Shown in pieces: positions 1 to 6,499 of a stretch of 56,879 nt of DNA. The notes beneath the pieces were generated by a model. The model made no database searches, was not told the origin of the DNA, and worked only from the letters and a program-made list of their open reading frames with translations. Each line of letters opens with the position of its first letter. Position 1 is the stretch's first letter. The stretch comes from Bacillota bacterium (GTDB lineage: Bacteria > Bacillota > Clostridia > Peptostreptococcales > Anaerovoracaceae), in NCBI GenBank assembly GCA_017443515.1, contig JAFRXM010000040.1, positions 1-56,879 of the forward strand, in the 5' to 3' direction. A program made the translations under genes and the position numbers.

Positions 1-2
1 AA

Positions 3-101
3 CGAGATATATATGAATACGTGTGGCATTTCTACCCCAGAGAACGGCCACACGCAGCTAACGGTTATCTTACTCCGCTTGAATACTATGAGCGAGTCTA
101 G
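3..101 (+). pseudogene. C-terminal tail of an integrase-core (rve/DDE) transposase, cut by the window edge
   Basis: An open frame enters from the left edge and stops at TAG 99-101. Its 32 residues include HFYPRERPHAANGYLTPLEY, which resembles the end of the integrase catalytic core of IS3- or IS481-type transposases (pattern F-YN-RPH-gyLTP-e-y). Only the tail is visible, so it is unclear whether the gene is intact upstream. No second orf follows before the repeats at 139-190, so this looks like the 3' end of an insertion sequence. The family assignment is tentative. Confidence 0.6.
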
Positions 102-138
102 ATAGTGTATTTGTGACTCTACTTTTTGGGGGTCAGGT

Positions 139-190
139 CAAAAACCCAGTAATGATCCCTGCAAAAACGCGCAAAAACCAGGAATGATCC
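139..190. repeat. Two direct copies of an 18-19 bp motif, probable insertion-sequence end
   Basis: AAAAACCCAGTAATGATCC (140-158) and AAAAACCAGGAATGATCC (173-190) differ by one indel and one base. They lie just downstream of the transposase tail. Repeated motifs near an element end are often transposase binding sites, so this is likely the right end of the element. The exact terminus and any target duplication cannot be set from one end. Confidence 0.45.
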
Positions 191-454
191 ACGCCGGGAC
201 ACAGAATAAACAGTGTTATGCATAGACCACCGGACATGTCATTATAAGATCGAACACAAATCTCTCTTTTTTTACGAAGTAAACATGTTCATTTTCCGGA
301 TCAACTCGTAAAATTCCATGCATTCTATTCAATGCGATTCACCTGGCATCTGCCTGGCAGAAACGCTCTTATGTCTTCATTCAGCATATAGTATACTCTT
401 CACTATTAAAGGTATATATCTGGTGGGTTTCATAAATTATACTCTTTATTTCAC
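191..454. other. Non-coding stretch, nothing recognised
   Basis: This AT-rich sequence between the insertion-sequence remnant and the first gene promoter has no open frame with a ribosome site, no strong hairpin and no copy of the GAACCGTCCC repeat. Confidence 0.5.
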
Positions 455-483
455 TTGACTTTTTACGGACTTTACATTAAAAT
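455..483 (+). promoter_or_regulatory. Candidate sigma-A promoter of the beta-helix protein/glmM operon
   Basis: TTGACT at 455-460 and TAAAAT at 478-483 are separated by 17 bp. Each box has five of six consensus bases. The position, about 70 bp before the ATG at 557, fits. No operator-like palindrome was seen over it. Confidence 0.5.
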
Positions 484-556
484 TAAATATTGTAAAAAAA
501 TGCAAAATAGCCGGAACGGCGCCCAACTCCCCACACCCGGCAGCAAGGAGAAAACC

Positions 557-1219
557 ATGTACAAGACAACTGATCTTTTCGACCTGGAACATACGCTGGC
601 AAAGGATTACCTTTCCCAGTACGAATACCCCTGGGAAGCTCTCAAGGGAATAAAGGAATTCATACTTAAACTCGGCCCCACGCTGGACCCGGAAGAATAC
701 ACCGAGGTCTCCGAAAACGTCTGGGTGCACAAGACCGCCAAGGTCTTCCCCTCCGCTTATCTGGGCTCGCCCTGCATCATCGGTCCAAACACCGAGGTAA
801 GGCACTGCGCTTTCGTGCGCGGCTCGGCTCTCGTCGGCGCGGACTGCGTCGTGGGCAACTCTGTGGAACTTAAGAACGTCATACTCTTCGACCACGTGCA
901 GACCCCGCACTACAACTACGTAGGCGATTCCATCCTGGGCTACTACAGCCACATGGGCGCGGGTTCCATCACATCCAACGTCAAATCCGACAAGAAGCTT
1001 GTCGTCGTTCACAACGGCACGGAAAACATCGAAACTGGCATCAAGAAATTCGGCGCCATGCTGGGAGATCACGTTGAAGTCGGCTGCAACAGCGTCTGCA
1101 ACCCGGGCACTGTCATCGGCAGGCACAGCAACATCTACCCCACCTCCTGCGTACGCGGAGTGGTTCCCGAAAACAGCATATACAAGGACAACGGCGTTAT
1201 AGTCGCCAAGCACGAGTAG
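557..1219 (+). CDS. Left-handed beta-helix protein related to UDP-GlcNAc pyrophosphorylase C-terminus
   Basis: The protein has 220 residues starting at ATG 557, with AAGGAG at 545-550. The frame stays open further upstream, but only this start has a ribosome site. The middle and C-terminal parts show hexapeptide-type repeats (PCIIGPNTEVRHCAFVRGSA, LVGADCVVGNSVELKNVILF) of the left-handed parallel beta-helix fold. Their wording matches clostridial proteins annotated as UDP-N-acetylglucosamine pyrophosphorylase-related. It has no N-terminal nucleotidyltransferase domain with a G-x-G-T-R-M signature, so it may be only an acetyltransferase-like or sugar-nucleotide-binding partner. It lies 58 bp upstream of glmM, consistent with a shared role in amino-sugar activation. 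The catalytic role is inferred. Confidence 0.75.
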   Translation: MYKTTDLFDLEHTLAKDYLSQYEYPWEALKGIKEFILKLGPTLDPEEYTEVSENVWVHKTAKVFPSAYLGSPCIIGPNTEVRHCAFVRGSALVGADCVVGNSVELKNVILFDHVQTPHYNYVGDSILGYYSHMGAGSITSNVKSDKKLVVVHNGTENIETGIKKFGAMLGDHVEVGCNSVCNPGTVIGRHSNIYPTSCVRGVVPENSIYKDNGVIVAKHE

Positions 1220-1246
1220 AAGCTGCGCTCTTCGCAGCATTTTCAG

Positions 1247-1277
1247 AAAGGAGTGCCCTATAGGGGCAGCAATAACC
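1247..1277 (+). promoter_or_regulatory. Hairpin between a strong Shine-Dalgarno sequence and the glmM start codon
   Basis: AAAGGAG (1247-1253) is 24 bp from the ATG, which is too far for normal initiation. Between them, TGCCC (1254-1258) can pair with GGGCA (1264-1268). Folding this stem leaves nine bases (1269-1277) between the structure and the ATG, so the ribosome site would be brought to a normal spacing. Confidence 0.45.
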
Positions 1278-2624
1278 ATGGGTAAATACTTCGGAACCGA
1301 CGGCTTCCGCGGCGAAGCCAATAAGAACCTCACCTACGAGCACGCCATCAAGATCGGCCGCTACCTCGGCTGGTACTACGGCGCAAGGCTCGGCAAGAAG
1401 GCCAAGATAGTCATAGGAAAAGACACCAGAAGGTCCTCCTACATGTTCGAGTACGCGCTGTGCACGGGCCTTATGGCAAGCGGCGCGGACGCCTACATCA
1501 TGCACGTCACCACCACCCCGTCCGTGGCGTACATCACCCACGTGGACGATTTCGACTGCGGCATCATGATCTCCGCTTCCCACAACCCGTTCTACGACAA
1601 CGGCATCAAACTGCTGAACGGAAACGGCGAAAAGATGGACGAGGAGACCATTCTCCTGGTCGAGGATTACATCGACGGCAAGGTGGATATCCCGATCGCG
1701 GAAAGAGCCGAGATAGGCCGCACCGTGGACTATGTCGCTGGCCGCAACCGCTACATCGGCCACCTGATATCCATGAGCAAGTACAGCTTCAAGGGCGTTA
1801 AGGTCGGACTGGACTGCGCCAACGGAGCTTCCTGGCAGATCGCAAAGAGCGTGTTCGACGCGCTGGGCGCAAAGACCTTCGTCATGAACGCCGAGCCGGA
1901 CGGCTACAACATCAACACCGACTGCGGATCCACCCACATAGAGCATCTGCAGAAGTTCGTCCTGGACAACGGTCTGAACGTGGGATTCGCCTTCGACGGC
2001 GACGCTGACCGCTGCCTGGCTGTAGACGAAAAAGGCAACGTCGTTACCGGCGACCACACCATTTACATCTGCGGCCTTTATCTGAAAGAGCGCGGCGAGC
2101 TGGTAAACAACAAGGTAGTTACCACCGTAATGTCCAACTTCGGCCTTTACAAGGCGCTGGACAAGGTCGGCATAGAATACGAGAAGACCAAGGTCGGCGA
2201 CAAGTACGTATACGAGAACATGGTCCAGACCGGAAACCGCATCGGCGGCGAGCAGAGCGGCCACACCATCTTCCTCCAGTACGAGACCACCGGCGACGGC
2301 CTGCTAACAGCCCTCAAGCTGATGGAAGTAATGCTGGCTAAAGAAAAGCCCATGAGCGAGCTTGCGGCTCCGGTAGTGTTCTACCCGCAGGTGCTTAAGA
2401 ACGTGCGCGTAAAGAGCAAGCCCGAAGCCCAGAACGACCCGGACGTGCAGGCCGCGGTAGCCAGGGTAGCTGAAGAGCTCGGCGACACCGGCCGCATCCT
2501 GGTACGCGAGAGCGGCACCGAGCCCGTCATCCGCGTCATGGTGGAAGCCGAATCCGACGAGATCTGCGAAAAATACGTTGACAGCGTAATAGACGTCATA
2601 AAAACCAAAGGCCACATGGCGTGA
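1278..2624 (+). CDS. glmM: Phosphoglucosamine mutase
   Basis: The 448-residue protein matches the usual GlmM length and interconverts glucosamine-6-phosphate and glucosamine-1-phosphate for UDP-GlcNAc synthesis. It has the N-terminal GTDGFRG loop (6-12), the phosphoserine loop ISASHNP (98-104, catalytic Ser about 101), the metal loop DGDADR and the C-terminal phosphate-binding RESGTEPVIR. These four elements define the alpha-D-phosphohexomutase family. The F-G-T-D-G-F-R-G start and ASHNPFYDNGIK favour GlmM over phosphomannomutase. It is the second gene of the operon with the beta-helix protein. Its TGA stop (2622-2624) is also the first three bases of a GGGACGGTTC hairpin repeat. Confidence 0.93.
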   Translation: MGKYFGTDGFRGEANKNLTYEHAIKIGRYLGWYYGARLGKKAKIVIGKDTRRSSYMFEYALCTGLMASGADAYIMHVTTTPSVAYITHVDDFDCGIMISASHNPFYDNGIKLLNGNGEKMDEETILLVEDYIDGKVDIPIAERAEIGRTVDYVAGRNRYIGHLISMSKYSFKGVKVGLDCANGASWQIAKSVFDALGAKTFVMNAEPDGYNINTDCGSTHIEHLQKFVLDNGLNVGFAFDGDADRCLAVDEKGNVVTGDHTIYICGLYLKERGELVNNKVVTTVMSNFGLYKALDKVGIEYEKTKVGDKYVYENMVQTGNRIGGEQSGHTIFLQYETTGDGLLTALKLMEVMLAKEKPMSELAAPVVFYPQVLKNVRVKSKPEAQNDPDVQAAVARVAEELGDTGRILVRESGTEPVIRVMVEAESDEICEKYVDSVIDVIKTKGHMA

Positions 2625-2649
2625 AAATTGGGGACGGTTCTGATTTTCA
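2622..2649 (+). repeat. GGGACGGTTC hairpin repeat, copy 1 (TGAAAA-arm type)
   Basis: Arms TGAAAAT and ATTTTCA are complementary around the core GGGGACGGTTC. The first bases are the glmM stop codon. It faces copy 2 in inverted orientation across the terminator at 2676-2705. Confidence 0.85.
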
Positions 2650-2675
2650 TTTTGCCAAATACTGTAAATAAATTT

Positions 2676-2705
2676 AAAGCGGCTCAGTTTTTCCGGGCCG
2701 CTTTT
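2676..2705 (+). terminator. Bidirectional intrinsic terminator between convergent glmM and the UroD-like gene
   Basis: AAAGCGGC (2676-2683) pairs with GCCGCTTT (2697-2704) around a 13-base loop. Ts follow on the plus strand, and the A-run before the stem gives a T-run on the minus strand. Confidence 0.75.
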
Positions 2706-2722
2706 AGTATTATTTTACAAAA

Positions 2723-2761
2723 TGAAAATCAGAACCGTCCCCAGTTTTCACCCAGTTTTCA
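2723..2761 (-). repeat. GGGACGGTTC hairpin repeat, copy 2, with a duplicated arm
   Basis: The main unit is 2723-2750 (TGAAAAT...AGTTTTCA around GAACCGTCCCC), the inverted partner of copy 1. Read on the minus strand, the stop codon of the UroD-like gene begins TGAAAACTGGG, and the unit then starts again as TGAAAACTGGGGACGG. The first 11 bases of the unit are therefore tandemly duplicated exactly from the stop codon. Confidence 0.8.
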
Positions 2762-3808
2762 CAGGATAGCTGTGCCTTCTTCCACCATGCGGTCGAAGTT
2801 CTTTCTGGAGGCCATGTAGAGCGCTCTGTTGAACGCCGCGTGCCTGGTACGGTTGAATCCTCTGTTGTCGTAGCCGAACTCTTCCATGAACTTCTTTACA
2901 GCTGCGTTGATGTCGTCCTCAGAAGCGTCGGGCTTTACCGGAAGCTCGTGCGTAAATAGGAACTTCTTGTCCGCGAACTTTCTCTTGAGCGCCGGCTTGT
3001 CGTTAAGCGGCTGGCCGCCCCAGGAATCCATGCCCTCCTGGATGAGCAGCGGCACCAGCGGCATGACGTTTCCGCAGCAGTGCAGGTCCACAAGAAGCCC
3101 TATGCTGTGCGCGTGAGCGCAGGTCTCGGTGACGTACGGCACCAGCATCTCCTCGGCGGTCTGATAGGAGAAGAACGGTCCGTTCTGGGTACCCCAGTCG
3201 TCGTTGAAGTTTACTATGTCCGCGTTGAACCACTGCTTTACCAGCTCGTGATAGCGCTTTCTGTACTTGGTGACTTCCCTGAAGAAGCGGTGCACGCCCT
3301 CCTGCTGGTCCTCGTCTATAAGAGCTATGCAGGCGTTGCCGCAGTCCATGATGGCTATGAGCCTCTCGAACAGGCAGCTTCCGAACATTATATAGGTGCA
3401 GAGATCCGGGTTCAGCTTCTCTTTCTGGGTCTCATAATATCCTGCCCAGTCCCAGCTGTCGGGATCGGGAATGTGGACGTATTTCTCCCACTCGTTGATA
3501 TCAGGGCATTTCGGAGCGCCTGGCCTTACCATAGCGCCGCCGGCAAGCTCGCCCCAGACCCACTCTACGCCGTAGCCATCGATACCGCCCTTGGGGCTTC
3601 TGGCCTGGTTCTCCGGGTCTATCGCGATCTTGAACTGACACATCTCCTGCGCCGTCGGGATCCACATAGGGGTCTTGCCGGCGTACATGCGCATGATATT
3701 TTCACGCGGCGTTATAGGCGTGTTGAATACTTCGACATAGGAATTGCGCGGTCCGGGGATGCGCAGCTTAACTTCCATCTCGTCCATCGAGAACTTTTCA
3801 AAACTCAT
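2759..3808 (-). CDS. Uroporphyrinogen decarboxylase-like (UroD superfamily) protein, probable corrinoid methyltransferase type
   Basis: The 349-residue protein starts MSFEKF at ATG 3808 behind GGAGGG. The open frame upstream lacks a ribosome site. The UroD TIM-barrel family includes heme-pathway UroD and the methylcobalamin:CoM-type methyltransferases (MtaA/MtbA/CmuA). The motif DLHCCGN carries the H-x-C-G zinc ligands typical of the methyltransferase branch rather than true UroD, and no heme genes are nearby. It lies 25 bp after the YczE-like membrane protein gene and is probably cotranscribed. The substrate is unknown. Confidence 0.75.
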   Translation of the reverse strand: MSFEKFSMDEMEVKLRIPGPRNSYVEVFNTPITPRENIMRMYAGKTPMWIPTAQEMCQFKIAIDPENQARSPKGGIDGYGVEWVWGELAGGAMVRPGAPKCPDINEWEKYVHIPDPDSWDWAGYYETQKEKLNPDLCTYIMFGSCLFERLIAIMDCGNACIALIDEDQQEGVHRFFREVTKYRKRYHELVKQWFNADIVNFNDDWGTQNGPFFSYQTAEEMLVPYVTETCAHAHSIGLLVDLHCCGNVMPLVPLLIQEGMDSWGGQPLNDKPALKRKFADKKFLFTHELPVKPDASEDDINAAVKKFMEEFGYDNRGFNRTRHAAFNRALYMASRKNFDRMVEEGTAIL

Positions 3809-3833
3809 TAATACCCTCCAAATCCAATAACTA

Positions 3834-4535
3834 TTATTTTTCCTGCGGCTGTGCAGGGGCTTCGTCCTGGTGCTCGCCGTACAGGTACTTTTCAAGCGGC
3901 CTGCCGATGAGCTTTCTGAACAGGTTTATGGAATGCCCTGTAAGCAGCCACAGTATTACTGAACCTTCGCGGATCGCCACGATCTTCTTAAGGAAGATAA
4001 GGCTGAGCGCCAGCGTTATTACGAGCAGCGCTGTGTCGAGAATTATCCTGCCTTTGCCGAGGTCGATCTTCTCCGAAAGGTGTCCGAGCGAGAGGCAGAA
4101 ACCTTCCGGCGGCATCACTATCAGGCGAGTGGTGACGTAGAGCGCTATGCCTATGCCCTGCAGCACTATGCTGAGGATAAGCACCAGCAGGCGCATCGGA
4201 TAAGACGTTACCGTGATCCAGCCAAGCAGCGACATCATGAGGTCCACCAGCCTGCCGTACAGCAGCGCCAGGAAGAACTGCAGCAGATCGATCGGCTTGA
4301 ACTCTTTCCTGAGTATGATTATCTGCAGCAGCACCAGTACCGCGAAGAATATCGTGGAGACTGTGCCTATCGTGATGTTCGGATTGATGGTGTTGATGAC
4401 CACGGGGATGCCCGAGCCGAGCGCCACGCCCAGACCGGCCTTTATCGTAAGTACGACTCCGGTGGCATTGATGACCTGCGCCAGAAGATACAGCACTATG
4501 CGCAGAGGAAGCTTTCTGGTATCGAATTTTTTCAT
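3834..4535 (-). CDS. YczE/YyaS/YitT-like integral membrane protein
   Basis: The 233-residue protein has about five hydrophobic segments, a short charged N-terminus (MKKFDTRK) and a hydrophilic acidic tail (GEHQDEAPAQPQEK). Features such as GVALGSGIPVVIN and the repeated GLG/SIVLQGIGIALYV segments resemble the YczE family of unknown function. AGAGAGGT-like ribosome pairing precedes ATG 4535. It is the first gene of the two-gene unit with the UroD-like gene. The promoter at 4568-4596 carries a palindrome. Confidence 0.65.
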   Translation of the reverse strand: MKKFDTRKLPLRIVLYLLAQVINATGVVLTIKAGLGVALGSGIPVVINTINPNITIGTVSTIFFAVLVLLQIIILRKEFKPIDLLQFFLALLYGRLVDLMMSLLGWITVTSYPMRLLVLILSIVLQGIGIALYVTTRLIVMPPEGFCLSLGHLSEKIDLGKGRIILDTALLVITLALSLIFLKKIVAIREGSVILWLLTGHSINLFRKLIGRPLEKYLYGEHQDEAPAQPQEK

Positions 4536-4567
4536 GGTTTCAGACCTCTCTAAAGTTTGCTAGTTTT

Positions 4568-4596
4568 ATTATACGCTTATTTGACACAAGCGTAAA
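4568..4596 (-). promoter_or_regulatory. Promoter of the YczE/UroD-like unit with an embedded inverted repeat
   Basis: On the minus strand, TTTACG (4596-4591) and TATAAT (4573-4568) are spaced by 17 bp. ACGCTT (4573-4578) and AAGCGT (4588-4593) form a perfect inverted repeat across the spacer, a good position for a repressor operator. Confidence 0.5.
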
Positions 4597-4602
4597 ATAA
4601 CA

Positions 4603-4634
4603 AATAGCGATTCCTATATTACGGAATCGCTATT
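4603..4634 (-). terminator. Intrinsic terminator of the licA-end operon
   Basis: AATAGCGATTCC pairs with GGAATCGCTATT, a perfect 12-bp stem with an 8-base loop. TGTTATTTT follows on the minus strand. It ends the operon whose last gene stops at 4691. Confidence 0.65.
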
Positions 4635-4667
4635 AATTAATCGGTTGATAAGCAGAATTTATCAAGC

Positions 4668-4695
4668 TGTGACAGAGAACCGTCCCCCTGTCACA
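4668..4695 (-). repeat. GAACCGTCCC hairpin repeat, copy 3 (TGTGACA arm)
   Basis: Arms TGTGACAG and CTGTCACA flank GAGAACCGTCCCC. On the minus strand the licA stop codon TGA (4693-4691) lies inside the left arm. Confidence 0.85.
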
Positions 4696-5602
4696 GGGCT
4701 TCGAAGGCTGCGATGTTGTCTATCATGCGGGCGTAGCGCTCCACTGCCCAGTCTTCCATCGGCTGGCCTGCGTAGGGCACGCGGGTCTTGGCCCAAAGTG
4801 TCCAGAGGAAGTCCACGTAGATCTTGTTTGCAAGGAAGTGCTTCTTATCCAGGACCGAGGGTTTTCTTCCAAGGTACTCCTTGAGGAGGAACTCGTCCTG
4901 AGCCTCGTCGTATCCGGCCTCTATGGAAACGTCGGAAACGTCCCACATGCCGTCGTTCATTCCTGCGTACTCCCAGTCTATGAGGTACAGGCGCCTTCCG
5001 CCTTCAGCATCGTCGCCTTCGACCCAGTTCTCGCAGAGAGGATCGTTGTGGCAAGGCACCTTCGGCGCGTTTACCGCTTTATCGATCTGGGCCTTTATAG
5101 CCATGACCTTTGCCTTTTGCTCCGCGTAATCTGCGAACATCGGAACATTCAGGTCGTTTATGATCTTTTCGTAGCCTGCGGCCATATCGAAGACCTCGAA
5201 AGGAACTCCGGTGTTCTCGCCGCAGCTGTGGATCTTTCTGTAGATGGCAGCCATCTTGCGCATACGGCCTTCGTCCTTGAGGGAATCCGCGGACATCGTC
5301 ACCGCGTTCTTGATGTATTCCGTGACCTTGGAACCGTCCTTGCCGAAGTACAGCATCTGCGCGTCTATGTCCAGTCTGCAGGCAAGCTCCGTGCTGACGC
5401 GCTCGTCGCTGCGGACTATAAGCTCTTCAGTGCCCTCTCCGGGTATGCGGACGACGTATTCCCTGCCGTCTTTTAGCGTTGCGTGGTAAGTGTGGTTGGT
5501 GAGGCCTCCGAGGCGCTCCAGCTTATCATATTCGCCTGTTCCAAGCACTTTCTCTAGAAGCGCGCTGATCTTGCCAAGATCTTCTTTTACGATCTCTCCC
5601 AT
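4691..5602 (-). CDS. licA: Choline kinase (LicA type)
   Basis: The 303-residue cytoplasmic kinase is predicted to phosphorylate choline for decoration of surface polymers. The choline/aminoglycoside kinase fold is shown by the N-terminal GGLTNHTYH glycine-rich strand, the catalytic motif CHNDPLCENW (H-N-D) and the metal motif LIDWEYAGMND. Last gene of a four-gene operon, three bases after licC. The stop codon is built from the repeat arm. An ethanolamine kinase remains possible, but pairing with a LicC-like cytidylyltransferase favours choline. Confidence 0.85.
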   Translation of the reverse strand: MGEIVKEDLGKISALLEKVLGTGEYDKLERLGGLTNHTYHATLKDGREYVVRIPGEGTEELIVRSDERVSTELACRLDIDAQMLYFGKDGSKVTEYIKNAVTMSADSLKDEGRMRKMAAIYRKIHSCGENTGVPFEVFDMAAGYEKIINDLNVPMFADYAEQKAKVMAIKAQIDKAVNAPKVPCHNDPLCENWVEGDDAEGGRRLYLIDWEYAGMNDGMWDVSDVSIEAGYDEAQDEFLLKEYLGRKPSVLDKKHFLANKIYVDFLWTLWAKTRVPYAGQPMEDWAVERYARMIDNIAAFEAL

Positions 5603-5605
5603 TGT

Positions 5606-6487
5606 CTAAAACTCCTTTATTTTCTTTAGTTCTTTTGTGTCATATCTGTATTCGAAGCGCCCGCCGGGTGCCAGAAAACGCATGCCTGCCGCGGAGTTGT
5701 CGGCGTCCTTAAAAGCTGTGACCTCCGTCATCTCAGCCTGGCTGCAGCCGAGTTTTTCTGCAAGCTCTTTCATTATAGCAGAACGCGTGTCGTTTACATA
5801 GCTATTATCGAAGAGCCTCAGCTCGTCCAGGGTGTCGAACTCGAATATGACCCCTTCCCCGTACCTGCGCATCTTCATTTTAAGCTCGTCCAGGTGGCGC
5901 ATGTAGATAGCCTCCCACAGCATGCCGGCTGTTTCGGGCTCATCGTAGATGTCAGCAAGTATCTTAAGGAACCTGCGGCTGTACTCCTCGCTCCAGAACG
6001 CGTGGCCCAGCATGTACCAGGCGTTTTCTCCGCCGATCTTTACGGAATCGATATAGCCTTCCGCGTCTTCTGTCATGCACCACTCGGCTGTGGGGCCGTC
6101 GGCGTAGACAGCGGCGTAGTAAGCGTCGTCCACCTCGGTCTCGAATGGATCATACGCGAAATAGTTGTCGGAGGAGCAGATGTAGCTGTTCCTTATCCTG
6201 TCCTTTGCGGCCCAGATCGTGGAATTGTTGTTCCTTGTGAGGTAGTCCGGGTTGTGGATGAGCTCCACCCCGAAGCGGCCCTTAAGGTACTCGAACTGCT
6301 CGTGCATGTAGCCGGTGACTATTATGATATCATCTATTCCGGCGGCCTTGAGCTGCTTTATCTGCCGCTCCAGAAGCACTTCGCCCTTCACCTCTATGAG
6401 GGCTTTGGGCCTTTCGTACGAGAGCGGAGCGAAGCGGCTCGATGTGCCCGCCGCCATTATTATCGCATTATCTACCTTGAAACTCAT
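5606..6487 (-). CDS. licC: CTP:phosphocholine cytidylyltransferase (LicC type)
   Basis: The 293-residue nucleotidyltransferase has the N-terminal signature IIMAAGTSSRF and the KALIEVKGE lysine motif of the sugar-phosphate nucleotidyltransferase fold. IIIVTGYMHEQFEYLK and SSDNYF resemble LicC. It should make CDP-choline from LicA product and CTP. The C-terminal 60 residues extend past the usual LicC core and hold a helical segment, function unknown. The start at ATG 6487 has GGAAGG eight bases upstream. It is 12 bp after the fusion protein gene and directly before licA. Confidence 0.82.
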   Translation of the reverse strand: MSFKVDNAIIMAAGTSSRFAPLSYERPKALIEVKGEVLLERQIKQLKAAGIDDIIIVTGYMHEQFEYLKGRFGVELIHNPDYLTRNNNSTIWAAKDRIRNSYICSSDNYFAYDPFETEVDDAYYAAVYADGPTAEWCMTEDAEGYIDSVKIGGENAWYMLGHAFWSEEYSRRFLKILADIYDEPETAGMLWEAIYMRHLDELKMKMRRYGEGVIFEFDTLDELRLFDNSYVNDTRSAIMKELAEKLGCSQAEMTEVTAFKDADNSAAGMRFLAPGGRFEYRYDTKELKKIKEF

Positions 6488-6499
6488 TATGTAACCTTC

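Noticed and set aside
2759-3808. True heme-pathway uroporphyrinogen decarboxylase (hemE)
   Set aside because: The H-x-C-G zinc-type motif and lack of heme genes point to the methyltransferase branch of the superfamily.
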